Origin: Sphingomonas sp. PAMC 26621
GTDB lineage: Bacteria > Pseudomonadota > Alphaproteobacteria > Sphingomonadales > Sphingomonadaceae
DNA length: 64,000 nucleotides
Assembly (NCBI RefSeq): GCF_000251145.1
Contig: NZ_AIDW01000013.1
Location: 1 to 64,000 of the forward strand
Reading direction: 5' to 3'
In this document: positions 57,326-64,000 of the stretch, one piece after another
Layout of the letters: each line of letters opens with the position of its first letter
How positions within the stretch are numbered: the first letter of the stretch is position 1
The notes under the pieces: generated by a model
Seen by the model: only the letters and a program-made list of their open reading frames with translations
Told to the model about the DNA's origin: nothing
The model's database searches: none
Made by a program: the position numbers and the translations under genes

Positions 57326-59179
57326 TCATGCGGTTTCCAGCGACTCGCTCACCTCGAACCACACCGCTTCCGCCGCGCCGAGTTTCTTGCTGATCTGCGC
57401 GTGTTGCTTGGCCAGTTCCGCCGGGTTCATCCGCGAGAGCCATGCTTCCGCCGCCGCAGGATCCGCCATCGCGCGGTCGACCGCGTTCAACTGCTTGGTC
57501 AGCTTGGCGACCAACGCCTCGGCTTCATGCGCTTTTTTCTGCAAAGCGACCGCCGCGGCGGAGATCTGCGGCTTGTCGTCCTTCTTGACCGCCTTCGACT
57601 TGGCGCCTTCGCCGCCACCGTCGCCGGCGAGCACGAAGGCGATATAATCCTCCATGCTGCCCGCATATTCCTTGGCGGTGCCGCCATCGACCAGCACGAG
57701 CCGGTCGGCGGTCAGCTCGACCATGTGGCGATCGTGGCTGACGAGGATGACCGCGCCGTCATAGGCGTTGAGCGCCTGCACCAGCGCCTCGCGCGCATCG
57801 ACGTCCAGATGGTTGGTCGGCTCGTCGAGGATCAGCATGTGCGGTGCGTCGCGTGTGATCAGCGCGAGTGCCAGACGCGCGCGCTCGCCGCCCGACAGCT
57901 TGCCGACCTTCTGCGTCGCCTTGACGCCCGAGAAGCCGAACCGCCCAAGCTGCGCGCGGACCGCGCCCGGCGTCTTGCCCGACATCATCCGCGTCATGTG
58001 TTCGAGCGGCGTATCGTCCCCGTCGAGTTCCTCGACCTGATACTGGGTGAAATAGCCGACGCGCATCTTGCCGCTGGCGTTCATCTCGCCGTCCATCGTC
58101 GGCAATTGCGCGGCGAGCAGGCGCGCGAGCGTCGTCTTGCCGTTGCCGTTGCGGCCCAGCAGCGCGACGCGGTCGTCCGGATCGAGCCGGAGGTTGAGCC
58201 GCTGGAGGATCGGCTTTTCGGCATAGCCGACCGCCGCCATGTCGAGCGTGATCAGCGGCGGGCGCAATTCCTCTGGCGACGGGAATTCGAACGACAGCGT
58301 CGGATCCTCCGCCATCGACGCGATCGGCTGCATCTTGGCGAGCATCTTCTGCCGGCTCTGCGCCTGTTTCGCGGTCGAGGCGCGCGCGCTGTTCTTGGCG
58401 ATATATTCGCTGAGCTTGGCGCGTTGCGTGTCTTGCGCGGCCTTGGCGGCGGCGAGCTGTGCGACACGCTCGGCGCGCTGGCGCTCGAAACTGTCGTAGC
58501 CGCCGGTGTAGAGGTGGACCTTGCCCCCCTCGAGATGGAGGATCGTGTCGACCACGTTGTTGAGCAGGTCGCGCTCGTGGCTGATGACGACCATCATCGC
58601 GGGATAGCTCTTGAGGAAGTTCTCGAGCCACAAGGTCGCTTCGAGATCGAGATGGTTCGACGGCTCGTCGAGCAGCAGCAGGTCGGGCTCGGAGAAGAGC
58701 AGCGAGGCGAGTGCGACGCGCATCTTCCAGCCGCCCGAATAGCTGTCGAGTGGGCGGCCCTGCATTTCCTCGTCGAACCCGAGGCCGACGAGGATGCGCG
58801 CGGCGCGCGCGGGGGCGGTATAGGCGTCGATCGCGATCAGGCGTTCGTGGATCTCGCCGACGCGGTTGGGGTCCTGGCTGGTCTCCGCCTCGATCAGCAA
58901 TTCCGCGCGCTCGGTATCGGCGGCGAGCACCTGCTCGATCGGCGTGGTCGTGCCCGAGGGCGCTTCCTGCGCGATATAGCCGATGCGGGTGCCGCGCGGC
59001 ATCTCGATCTCGCCGAGGTCGGGTTCGAGCTGGCCGATCATCACCTTCATCAGCGTGGATTTCCCCGCGCCGTTACGTCCGATCAGCCCGACACGACTTT
59101 TCGGGGGCAAGGCCGCGCTCGCGCCGTCGAGGATGGCGCGCCCGCCGAGGCGCACCGTGATACCGTTGATGTTCAGCAT
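57326..59179 (-). CDS. ABC-F family ATPase (Uup/YheS-like)
   Basis: A soluble tandem ABC protein of 617 residues that acts on ribosomes or in replication/translation quality control. The frame continues upstream of 59179, but the ATG there starts directly at LNINGITVRLGGRAILDGAS, the first ABC domain, with GRNGAGKST (about 34-42) and YSGGWKMRVALASLL. The second domain has GRNGNGKTT and LSGGERARLALALI. A linker with the ABC-F charged helix separates them and a C-terminal coiled-coil extension (about 530-617) follows, as in Uup. No membrane segments. Confidence 0.93.
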   Translation of the reverse strand: MLNINGITVRLGGRAILDGASAALPPKSRVGLIGRNGAGKSTLMKVMIGQLEPDLGEIEMPRGTRIGYIAQEAPSGTTTPIEQVLAADTERAELLIEAETSQDPNRVGEIHERLIAIDAYTAPARAARILVGLGFDEEMQGRPLDSYSGGWKMRVALASLLFSEPDLLLLDEPSNHLDLEATLWLENFLKSYPAMMVVISHERDLLNNVVDTILHLEGGKVHLYTGGYDSFERQRAERVAQLAAAKAAQDTQRAKLSEYIAKNSARASTAKQAQSRQKMLAKMQPIASMAEDPTLSFEFPSPEELRPPLITLDMAAVGYAEKPILQRLNLRLDPDDRVALLGRNGNGKTTLARLLAAQLPTMDGEMNASGKMRVGYFTQYQVEELDGDDTPLEHMTRMMSGKTPGAVRAQLGRFGFSGVKATQKVGKLSGGERARLALALITRDAPHMLILDEPTNHLDVDAREALVQALNAYDGAVILVSHDRHMVELTADRLVLVDGGTAKEYAGSMEDYIAFVLAGDGGGEGAKSKAVKKDDKPQISAAAVALQKKAHEAEALVAKLTKQLNAVDRAMADPAAAEAWLSRMNPAELAKQHAQISKKLGAAEAVWFEVSESLETA

Positions 59180-59317
59180 GTCCGACCGCGTAGCAGAATG
59201 TTGCGCCGCACCCAAGGGGCAGATGGGGGGGGCAGATCGGCGGGGCAGATCGGGGCAGGGTGCGCTGGTGGACATTCGCGGCCCGAGGCCGGATGATGAC
59301 CGCATGAGGACCACCCA

Positions 59318-59773
59318 ATGAGCGTAGCGTTTCGTCGTGATAGCGACGAGGAACATCTCGAGCCCAAGTTCGAACGGCCGATCGCGCCGGGGCCCAATCT
59401 GGTGACGGCGCATGGTCTTGCGCTGATCGATGCCGAAGTCGCGCGGATCGATGCCGCGCTGGAACAAGCATCCGAGGAAGACCGCGTCGCGTTGCTCCGC
59501 GACCGGCGGTACTGGCACACCCGGCAGACGACCGCCGAGGTCGTCGGCCCTCCCGCGCCGGGCGAAATCGGCATCGGCAGCCAGGTGACCTTTGTACTGG
59601 GCGGAACCGAACGCACGGTCCAGATCGTCGGCGGTGACGAGGCGGACCCCGCGGCGGGCCGGATCGGCTTCCAGGCCCCGCTCGCGCGCGCATTGATCGG
59701 CGCGGAGGTGGGCGAGACGGTAGCGTTCGGCGGAAAGGCGGATGCAATCGCGATTATGCGCGTGAGCGGGTGA
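59318..59773 (+). CDS. GreA/GreB-family elongation factor-like protein
   Basis: A 151-residue protein with a Gre-type organisation. A helical region (about 30-70: TAHGLALIDAEVARIDAAL and LRDRRYWHTRQ) is followed by the C-terminal FKBP-like domain with IGSQVTFVLGG and ISFQAPLARALIGAEVGE-like (IGFQAPLARALIGAEVGETV). The N-terminal coiled coil is shorter than in GreA (158 residues), so it may be a Rnk- or Gfh-like variant acting in the RNA polymerase secondary channel. Divergent from the ABC-F gene. Confidence 0.8.
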   Translation: MSVAFRRDSDEEHLEPKFERPIAPGPNLVTAHGLALIDAEVARIDAALEQASEEDRVALLRDRRYWHTRQTTAEVVGPPAPGEIGIGSQVTFVLGGTERTVQIVGGDEADPAAGRIGFQAPLARALIGAEVGETVAFGGKADAIAIMRVSG

Positions 59774-59941
59774 AACGGAAACGCGGCGGTCGAGCGGGGA
59801 CGTTCATCTCGTCCAATCGTCGTACGGCCAAATACGCGCTTTCGCAGCGTAGAGCATGATGGTAGGCGCAATCAGGTGTGAGAAGAGTGTAAAGTCGCGG
59901 TGCAAGCGTATGTGTAATGTCGATCAAACACAGCGCTTGTC

Positions 59942-61171
59942 GTGAACCGGCAGCCTATATCGGAGCTAGCTGGTGCCGGTGCTCTCGTGATTCATCAATC
60001 GTACACCTTGATTCTGAATATAGAATTAGCCTTCTGGGACGGCCGATACTGGGCTGATCCGTTGTGGCACAAGGACTTGATGCTGCATTTGGCAAGCATC
60101 GAGGCGCTGACGCTCGTCTGTCCCGCGCGAGACCTTCGTCCGCCGGCAGACTGGCTCGCCTGTTGTGACGACAGGCTGACGATCCTGAACGTCGGGCCTC
60201 TGTCTCGCGGCATGGTTCTTCGGATTCCCCGGATTGCGGCGCTGCTCTGGCGTGTCATCGGGCAGCATGAGATCGTCCATACCGGGCTTGCCGGCTGGCC
60301 CTTTCCACTGGGGTGGATCGCCGCGCCGATCGCGCGGATCCGCCGACGGTTCCTCGTGATCGTGGTCGAATCGAGCTTCTGGCGCGTCGTACCCGGAACG
60401 GCCGGGGTGGCGGCGCGCGTCAAAGCCCGCGTTTTCGAGGCCGCCAACCGGCTCTGCGTGACATGGGCGGCGGCGACGTTTTTCACCACGGACGCGTATG
60501 CGGCTGAGCTTGGGAAAGGGGCGCGGGGGTACAAATCCGTTTCGCCGGCCACCTGGATCGATGACGCGACGATCCTGTCGCGGGAGACGATCCTCGCGCG
60601 GCAGAAACGTCCCGACGCGCGGTTGTTGTTCGTCGGTCGCTTGTCGTCCGCGAAGGGCATCGACGTGCTGCTCTCCGCAATCGCGCAAAGCGACGTGGTG
60701 GTCGACATTCTGGGAGAGGGCGATCGGCGCGCCGATTGCCAGGCGATCGCGGAGCAATTTCCCGAACGGGTGCGGCTGCTGGAGTCGATCCCCTATGGAC
60801 CCGGTTTCTTCGAGACGCTCGACCGCTACACCGCGCTCGTCGTACCCACCTTGTCGGACGAACAGCCGCGTATCATCGCCGATGCGTTCGCGCGGGGGGT
60901 TCCCGTCATCGCCTCCGCGACCACAGGCAATTGCGGGTTCGTGACGCGGGACCATTCCGGGTGGCTCGTCCCGACCGGGGACTCCAAGAGCCTCGCCGCG
61001 GCGATGACAAGCGCGCTCGCCGACCCCGATTGCGCGTTGCGATTTGGCCTCAACGGCCGCGATCGGATTGCGACGCACACGCATAGCGCGATGCATGAGC
61101 GGCGGGCGGAAGAGATTGATCGCGAATTCCGGATCGGGTTGCGACAGCGGGCGGTGCTGGTCGCGGCATGA
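59942..61171 (+). CDS. GT4-like glycosyltransferase (lone gene B)
   Basis: A 409-residue GT-B protein with GT4 motifs: LLFVGRLSSAKGIDVLLSAI, GEGDRRADC, and SDEQPRIIADAFARGVPVI. GTG start; no ribosome-binding site is obvious and the upstream 168 bases are less GC-rich. Not in a cluster. The N-terminal domain follows the pattern of gene A at 39332 (a DG-x-YxD-like stretch, then a TLVCP/ILCVP strand). Substrate unknown. Confidence 0.8.
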   Translation: MNRQPISELAGAGALVIHQSYTLILNIELAFWDGRYWADPLWHKDLMLHLASIEALTLVCPARDLRPPADWLACCDDRLTILNVGPLSRGMVLRIPRIAALLWRVIGQHEIVHTGLAGWPFPLGWIAAPIARIRRRFLVIVVESSFWRVVPGTAGVAARVKARVFEAANRLCVTWAAATFFTTDAYAAELGKGARGYKSVSPATWIDDATILSRETILARQKRPDARLLFVGRLSSAKGIDVLLSAIAQSDVVVDILGEGDRRADCQAIAEQFPERVRLLESIPYGPGFFETLDRYTALVVPTLSDEQPRIIADAFARGVPVIASATTGNCGFVTRDHSGWLVPTGDSKSLAAAMTSALADPDCALRFGLNGRDRIATHTHSAMHERRAEEIDREFRIGLRQRAVLVAA

Positions 61172-61197
61172 AGTCGCAGGCAACGCTGGATCGGCGC

Positions 61198-62535
61198 TTA
61201 CCGCGGCAACGTGATCCGCGCGACCAGCCCGCCGCCAGCACGATTTTCCAGCGCGATATCGCCGCCCGCATCGCGGACGATCGATCGCGCTAGCGCGAGC
61301 CCCAGACCGATTCCCCCGGTCCCGCGATTGCGTGAGGTTTCCAGCCGGGTGAAGGCGTCGAACACGTCCTCGAACCGCTCCGCCGGAATGCCGGGTCCAC
61401 GGTCGCACACCGCAATCTCCACGGCATGCGGCAGGGCGGTCACCTTGACCTCTGCTGCCCCCGCATATTTTAGCGCATTCTCGATCAGGTTGCGCACCGC
61501 GCGGCGCATCAGGCCGGGGCGCAGCCGCATCCGCAGCCGCGCGGCTTCCTCGAACACCACGTCGCTGCCGAGATCGCGGAAATCCTCGACCACCGCATCG
61601 ACCAGGGCGGCGAGATCGACCTCGGTCGGCGGCTCGCTCGGGCGCCCGAGCCGCGCGAGCGACAGGATGTCGTCGAGCGTGCTGTTCATCTCGGCGATCG
61701 TCTCGGCCATCTTCTCGCGGTCGGTATCGTCCTCGACCGACTCGATGCGGACACGCAGCGCCGCCAGCGGCGTGCGCAGATCATGCCCGATCGCGCCGAG
61801 CATCCGGTCCTTTTCGTCGAGCATCGCGGTGACGCGGAGCCGGAGCGCGTTGAACGCGGTGATCGTGTCGCGCACGTCGTGCGGACCGCGTTCGGCGACG
61901 GGGACGTCGACCTCGCCCGGCACGAACGTCCGCGCCGCTTGCGCGAGGTGCCGCAAGGGCTGTGAAATGCGGCGGCCGGCCCATAGCAGCGGGAGGAGCA
62001 TGATCGCGTAGAGGATCAGCGTCTGCGCGATCAGCCGCCACACTATTCCCGAATCGTTGCGCATCCACGGCAGGTTGAGCGCGAGCCAGCGGTGGTCGGG
62101 CCGTTCGACCGCGACGACCAGCTCGCCGCCATCGCGGAGCAGCCGTTCGACCCGGTCGTGGCTGATGAAGCGCAGTCGCGGATTGTCTCGCGTCAGCGGG
62201 ATGACCTGCGTCTCGATCCGGCCCGGCCGGACCCCGGCCTCGACCAGCGCGGTACGCAGCGCCTGTTCGACCTCGCTCCTGCGCACGCCGCCGGGGGGCA
62301 CGGGCGAGGCGGCGAGCAGGCGCAGCCGGCGGTTGTGGTCGTTGGGAAGCCGCCCCGCCGCGATCCGCTCCTCGGCATCGACGATCCGCGCGACGGCGGG
62401 GGCGGTCGCTTGGTCGATCCGTGCCTGGCGCCGGTCCTGCAGGAAGACCGTGAAGTTGATCGCCTGCGCGAAGAACAAGGCGGCGGCGATCAGCAGCGCC
62501 ATCTGCCCCGACAGGCTGCGCGGAAGCAGCCTCAA
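61198..62535 (-). CDS. Sensor histidine kinase (EnvZ-like)
   Basis: A membrane sensor kinase of 445 residues. TM1 is about 11-31, the periplasmic sensor domain about 33-165, TM2 about 166-186, HAMP about 187-240. The H-box is IGHDLRTPLAALR (H251). The N, D/F and G boxes follow (NLIENALKYA, DRGPGIP, GGIGLGLALAR). Its start overlaps the end of the response regulator gene by 4 bases. Third gene of the EF-hand unit. The signal is unknown. Confidence 0.95.
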   Translation of the reverse strand: MRLLPRSLSGQMALLIAAALFFAQAINFTVFLQDRRQARIDQATAPAVARIVDAEERIAAGRLPNDHNRRLRLLAASPVPPGGVRRSEVEQALRTALVEAGVRPGRIETQVIPLTRDNPRLRFISHDRVERLLRDGGELVVAVERPDHRWLALNLPWMRNDSGIVWRLIAQTLILYAIMLLPLLWAGRRISQPLRHLAQAARTFVPGEVDVPVAERGPHDVRDTITAFNALRLRVTAMLDEKDRMLGAIGHDLRTPLAALRVRIESVEDDTDREKMAETIAEMNSTLDDILSLARLGRPSEPPTEVDLAALVDAVVEDFRDLGSDVVFEEAARLRMRLRPGLMRRAVRNLIENALKYAGAAEVKVTALPHAVEIAVCDRGPGIPAERFEDVFDAFTRLETSRNRGTGGIGLGLALARSIVRDAGGDIALENRAGGGLVARITLPR

Positions 62536-63269
62536 AGCCGCGTGACTTCGGCAGCCAGCGTGTAGCCGCCGCCCCAGACGGTCTTGATGAGGTCCGGGGC
62601 CTTGGGGTCCGCCTCGATCTTGCGGCGCAGGCGGCTGACCTGATTGTCGATCGCGCGGTCGAACGCGGCAGCCTCGCGGCCCTGCGTCAGGTCGAGCAAC
62701 TGGTCGCGCGTGAGCACCTGGCGCGGGCGGGTGACGAGCGCGTGCAGCAGGTTGTACTCGCCGGTCGACAGCGGGACCGACACGCCGTCGCGGTCGACCA
62801 GCGTGCGCTCGCCCGATTTGAGGACCCAGCCGGCGAACGCGAACGAGCCCGCCTCCGGCGCATGCTGGCGGGTGCCACCGGCGGCGGCGCGGCGCAGGAT
62901 GACTTTCACGCGCGCTGCCAGTTCGCGCGGGGAGAAGGGCTTCACGACGTAATCGTCCGCGCCCATTTCGAGCCCGACGATCCGGTCGGTCTCCTCGGTT
63001 CGCGCGGTGAGCAGGATCACCGGGATCTCGCCGGTCTCGCGGATGTGGCGCGTGAGGCTGAGGCCATCCTCGCCCGGCATCATGATGTCGAGGATGACGA
63101 GGTCGATCGCATAGGCGTTCATCCGCGCGCGCGCGCCCTCGGCGTCGCCCGCCTGAGTCACGCGGAAGCCCTGCCGCGTCAGATATTGCGCAAGCGGTTC
63201 GCGGATCGAGCGTTCGTCGTCGACGAGCAGCAGATGCGGCGTATCTCCCATCGGATCGGGGTTTAGCAT
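62532..63269 (-). CDS. Response regulator (OmpR family)
   Basis: A 245-residue two-component regulator. Receiver domain: D17/D18 acidic pocket (LLLVDDE), phospho-acceptor D61 (LVILDIMMPGEDG) and K110 (VVKPFSPRE). The winged-helix DNA-binding domain ends with VSRLRRKIEADPK and the usual VWGGGYTL. A second ATG six codons in could be the start. Pairs with the downstream kinase; preceded after 33 bases by an EF-hand gene on the same strand. Confidence 0.95.
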   Translation of the reverse strand: MLNPDPMGDTPHLLLVDDERSIREPLAQYLTRQGFRVTQAGDAEGARARMNAYAIDLVILDIMMPGEDGLSLTRHIRETGEIPVILLTARTEETDRIVGLEMGADDYVVKPFSPRELAARVKVILRRAAAGGTRQHAPEAGSFAFAGWVLKSGERTLVDRDGVSVPLSTGEYNLLHALVTRPRQVLTRDQLLDLTQGREAAAFDRAIDNQVSRLRRKIEADPKAPDLIKTVWGGGYTLAAEVTRL

Positions 63270-63302
63270 GATGCTCCGCTCAAGGAAGGCCGGCCCGTCG
63301 CG

Positions 63303-63809
63303 CTACTGCGCCGGACGGGCCGGGGTGGGGGCAGGGGCGATCGCGTCGGCGGGGTCGGAGCGGGCACCGCGTTGCATGGCGCGGGCGCGCTCGGTCCAGG
63401 CCTGCATTTCGGCGGGGGTGATCGTCCCGTCGCGGTTCTCATCGATCCGGTCGAAACGGTTGCCCGCCTGAACGAGATATTCGGAGCGCGAGAGCTTGCC
63501 GTCATGGTCGGCGTCTGCGCGGCCGAGCATCCGCGCGCCGGGGCCGGTCATCTCGTCGGCGGCGAGGAAGCCGTCGTGGTTGAGGTCGAGCCGGTCGAAC
63601 CGCTGGCCCGCCTGCGCATCCGCTTCGGCGCGCGAGATCTTGCCGTCGCCATTGGTATCCGCGCGGAGCATTCCCGCCATTGGCGCGCGTTCGGGGGCGG
63701 CGGCTTGCGGCGTGATCGATGGCGCGGTTGCGCGCGGCATCTGCTGCGCGGTCGCGGCGAGCGGCGCGAGGGTTGCGAGGATCGTCGCCGTCAGGAGCAT
63801 CGTGCGCAT
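63303..63809 (-). CDS. Secreted EF-hand protein
   Basis: A 168-residue protein with a signal peptide (about 1-21, ATA-QQM) and four EF-hand loops: DTNGDGKISRAE, DLNHDGFLAADE, DADHDGKLSRSE and DENRDGTITPAE. All four keep the Asp/Asn and final Glu ligands, so calcium binding is likely. A proline-rich end follows. First gene of a unit with a response regulator and a histidine kinase; a calcium-linked signalling system is inferred. Confidence 0.9.
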   Translation of the reverse strand: MRTMLLTATILATLAPLAATAQQMPRATAPSITPQAAAPERAPMAGMLRADTNGDGKISRAEADAQAGQRFDRLDLNHDGFLAADEMTGPGARMLGRADADHDGKLSRSEYLVQAGNRFDRIDENRDGTITPAEMQAWTERARAMQRGARSDPADAIAPAPTPARPAQ

Positions 63810-64000
63810 TGCGGTTTCCTTTCAGGGCGTCGTGCCCGCATCGGTATCGTCGACGGTATCGAGGGTAGCTGTCGCGGCTGTATGTCGACAATCCGCGAAA
63901 CTGTATCAAAGTGTAGCGCAGGAGACAGCGGAGTCGCGTTCCTGCGCCCTTGTGTTCGCGTCGGAGCAGTACCGTGCGTGCCGTCAGCCGAAGATCGCGA
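63810..64000. other. Upstream region of EF-hand gene
   Basis: No gene is supported here. The region is the likely promoter of the EF-hand/response regulator/kinase unit. It contains a repeated GGTATCGTCGACGGTATCG stretch (about 63841-63860) and a moderately AT-rich stretch (about 63890-63920). No operator was recognised. Confidence 0.4.

Noticed and set aside
57299..59296. 665-codon plus-strand frame opposite the ABC-F gene
   Set aside because: Antisense artefact; no recognisable domain.

Overview
The window looks like a chromosomal segment from an alphaproteobacterium of the Sphingomonadaceae, most likely Sphingomonas. The evidence is a GC content near two thirds, an F1 ATP synthase cluster in the order atpH-atpA-atpG-atpD, an rpmH-rnpA-yidD-yidC-engB block, an hrcA-grpE pair opposite rph-rdgB, and five secreted proteins ending in the PEPxxWA-CTERM sorting tail that is common in sphingomonads. 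No plasmid, prophage or integrative-element genes are visible. The genus is an inference.

Layout. 1-4700: ATP synthase F1 genes on the minus strand. 4900-11800: an orphan chemoreceptor, a dienelactone hydrolase, Ada, a CPBP-family membrane protease and a membrane-anchored trypsin-like protease. 12000-21500: two PEPxxWA-CTERM proteins (one a zinc metalloprotease), an ABC exporter, a tandem palindromic repeat array, and a PepSY/small membrane protein/TonB-dependent receptor operon for iron uptake. 21500-31600: priA, xerC, a DJ-1/PfpI protein, a rsmI-yraN-gshB-dedA operon facing an LpoA-like lipoprotein, and hemW facing a CAP-domain lipoprotein. 31700-39300: a third PEPxxWA-CTERM protein, rdgB-rph, a TonB-like transducer, a probable stress operon (SRPBCC, zinc alcohol dehydrogenase, SDR), then hrcA-grpE. 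39300-50500: a lone glycosyltransferase, threonine synthase, dapE, PEPxxWA-CTERM proteins four and five, a cupin, a GST, a CLC-type chloride transporter, and a YgiB/YgiC/OsmC operon. 50500-56100: engB, yidC, yidD, rnpA, rpmH, a PGPGW protein, comM and tRNA-Leu. 56100-64000: two small conserved proteins, an ABC-F ATPase opposite a Gre-like factor, a second lone glycosyltransferase, and an EF-hand/response regulator/histidine kinase operon.

Three non-coding patterns stand out. First, four of the five PEPxxWA-CTERM genes have a CtrA-box-like motif (TTAA-N7-TTAAC, perfect or one mismatch) upstream and the fifth has a half site. In four cases the motif ends 85-88 bases before the start codon. The chemoreceptor has a similar site, and the fifth gene also carries a textbook sigma-54 promoter, so a shared cell-cycle or motility-linked control of these surface proteins is a testable idea. 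Second, the intergenic regions hold several families of REP-like palindromes. They include a four-unit tandem array of period 124-125 and a family whose arms keep their hairpin by compensatory changes. Third, the iron operon is preceded by two identical-architecture palindromes that resemble Fur-type operators.

The genes mostly serve core functions: energy conversion, membrane protein insertion, replication restart, chromosome dimer resolution, tRNA/rRNA processing, heat-shock control, lysine/peptidoglycan precursor synthesis and glutathione synthesis. These are interspersed with envelope and stress genes that appear to sit in their own small transcription units.
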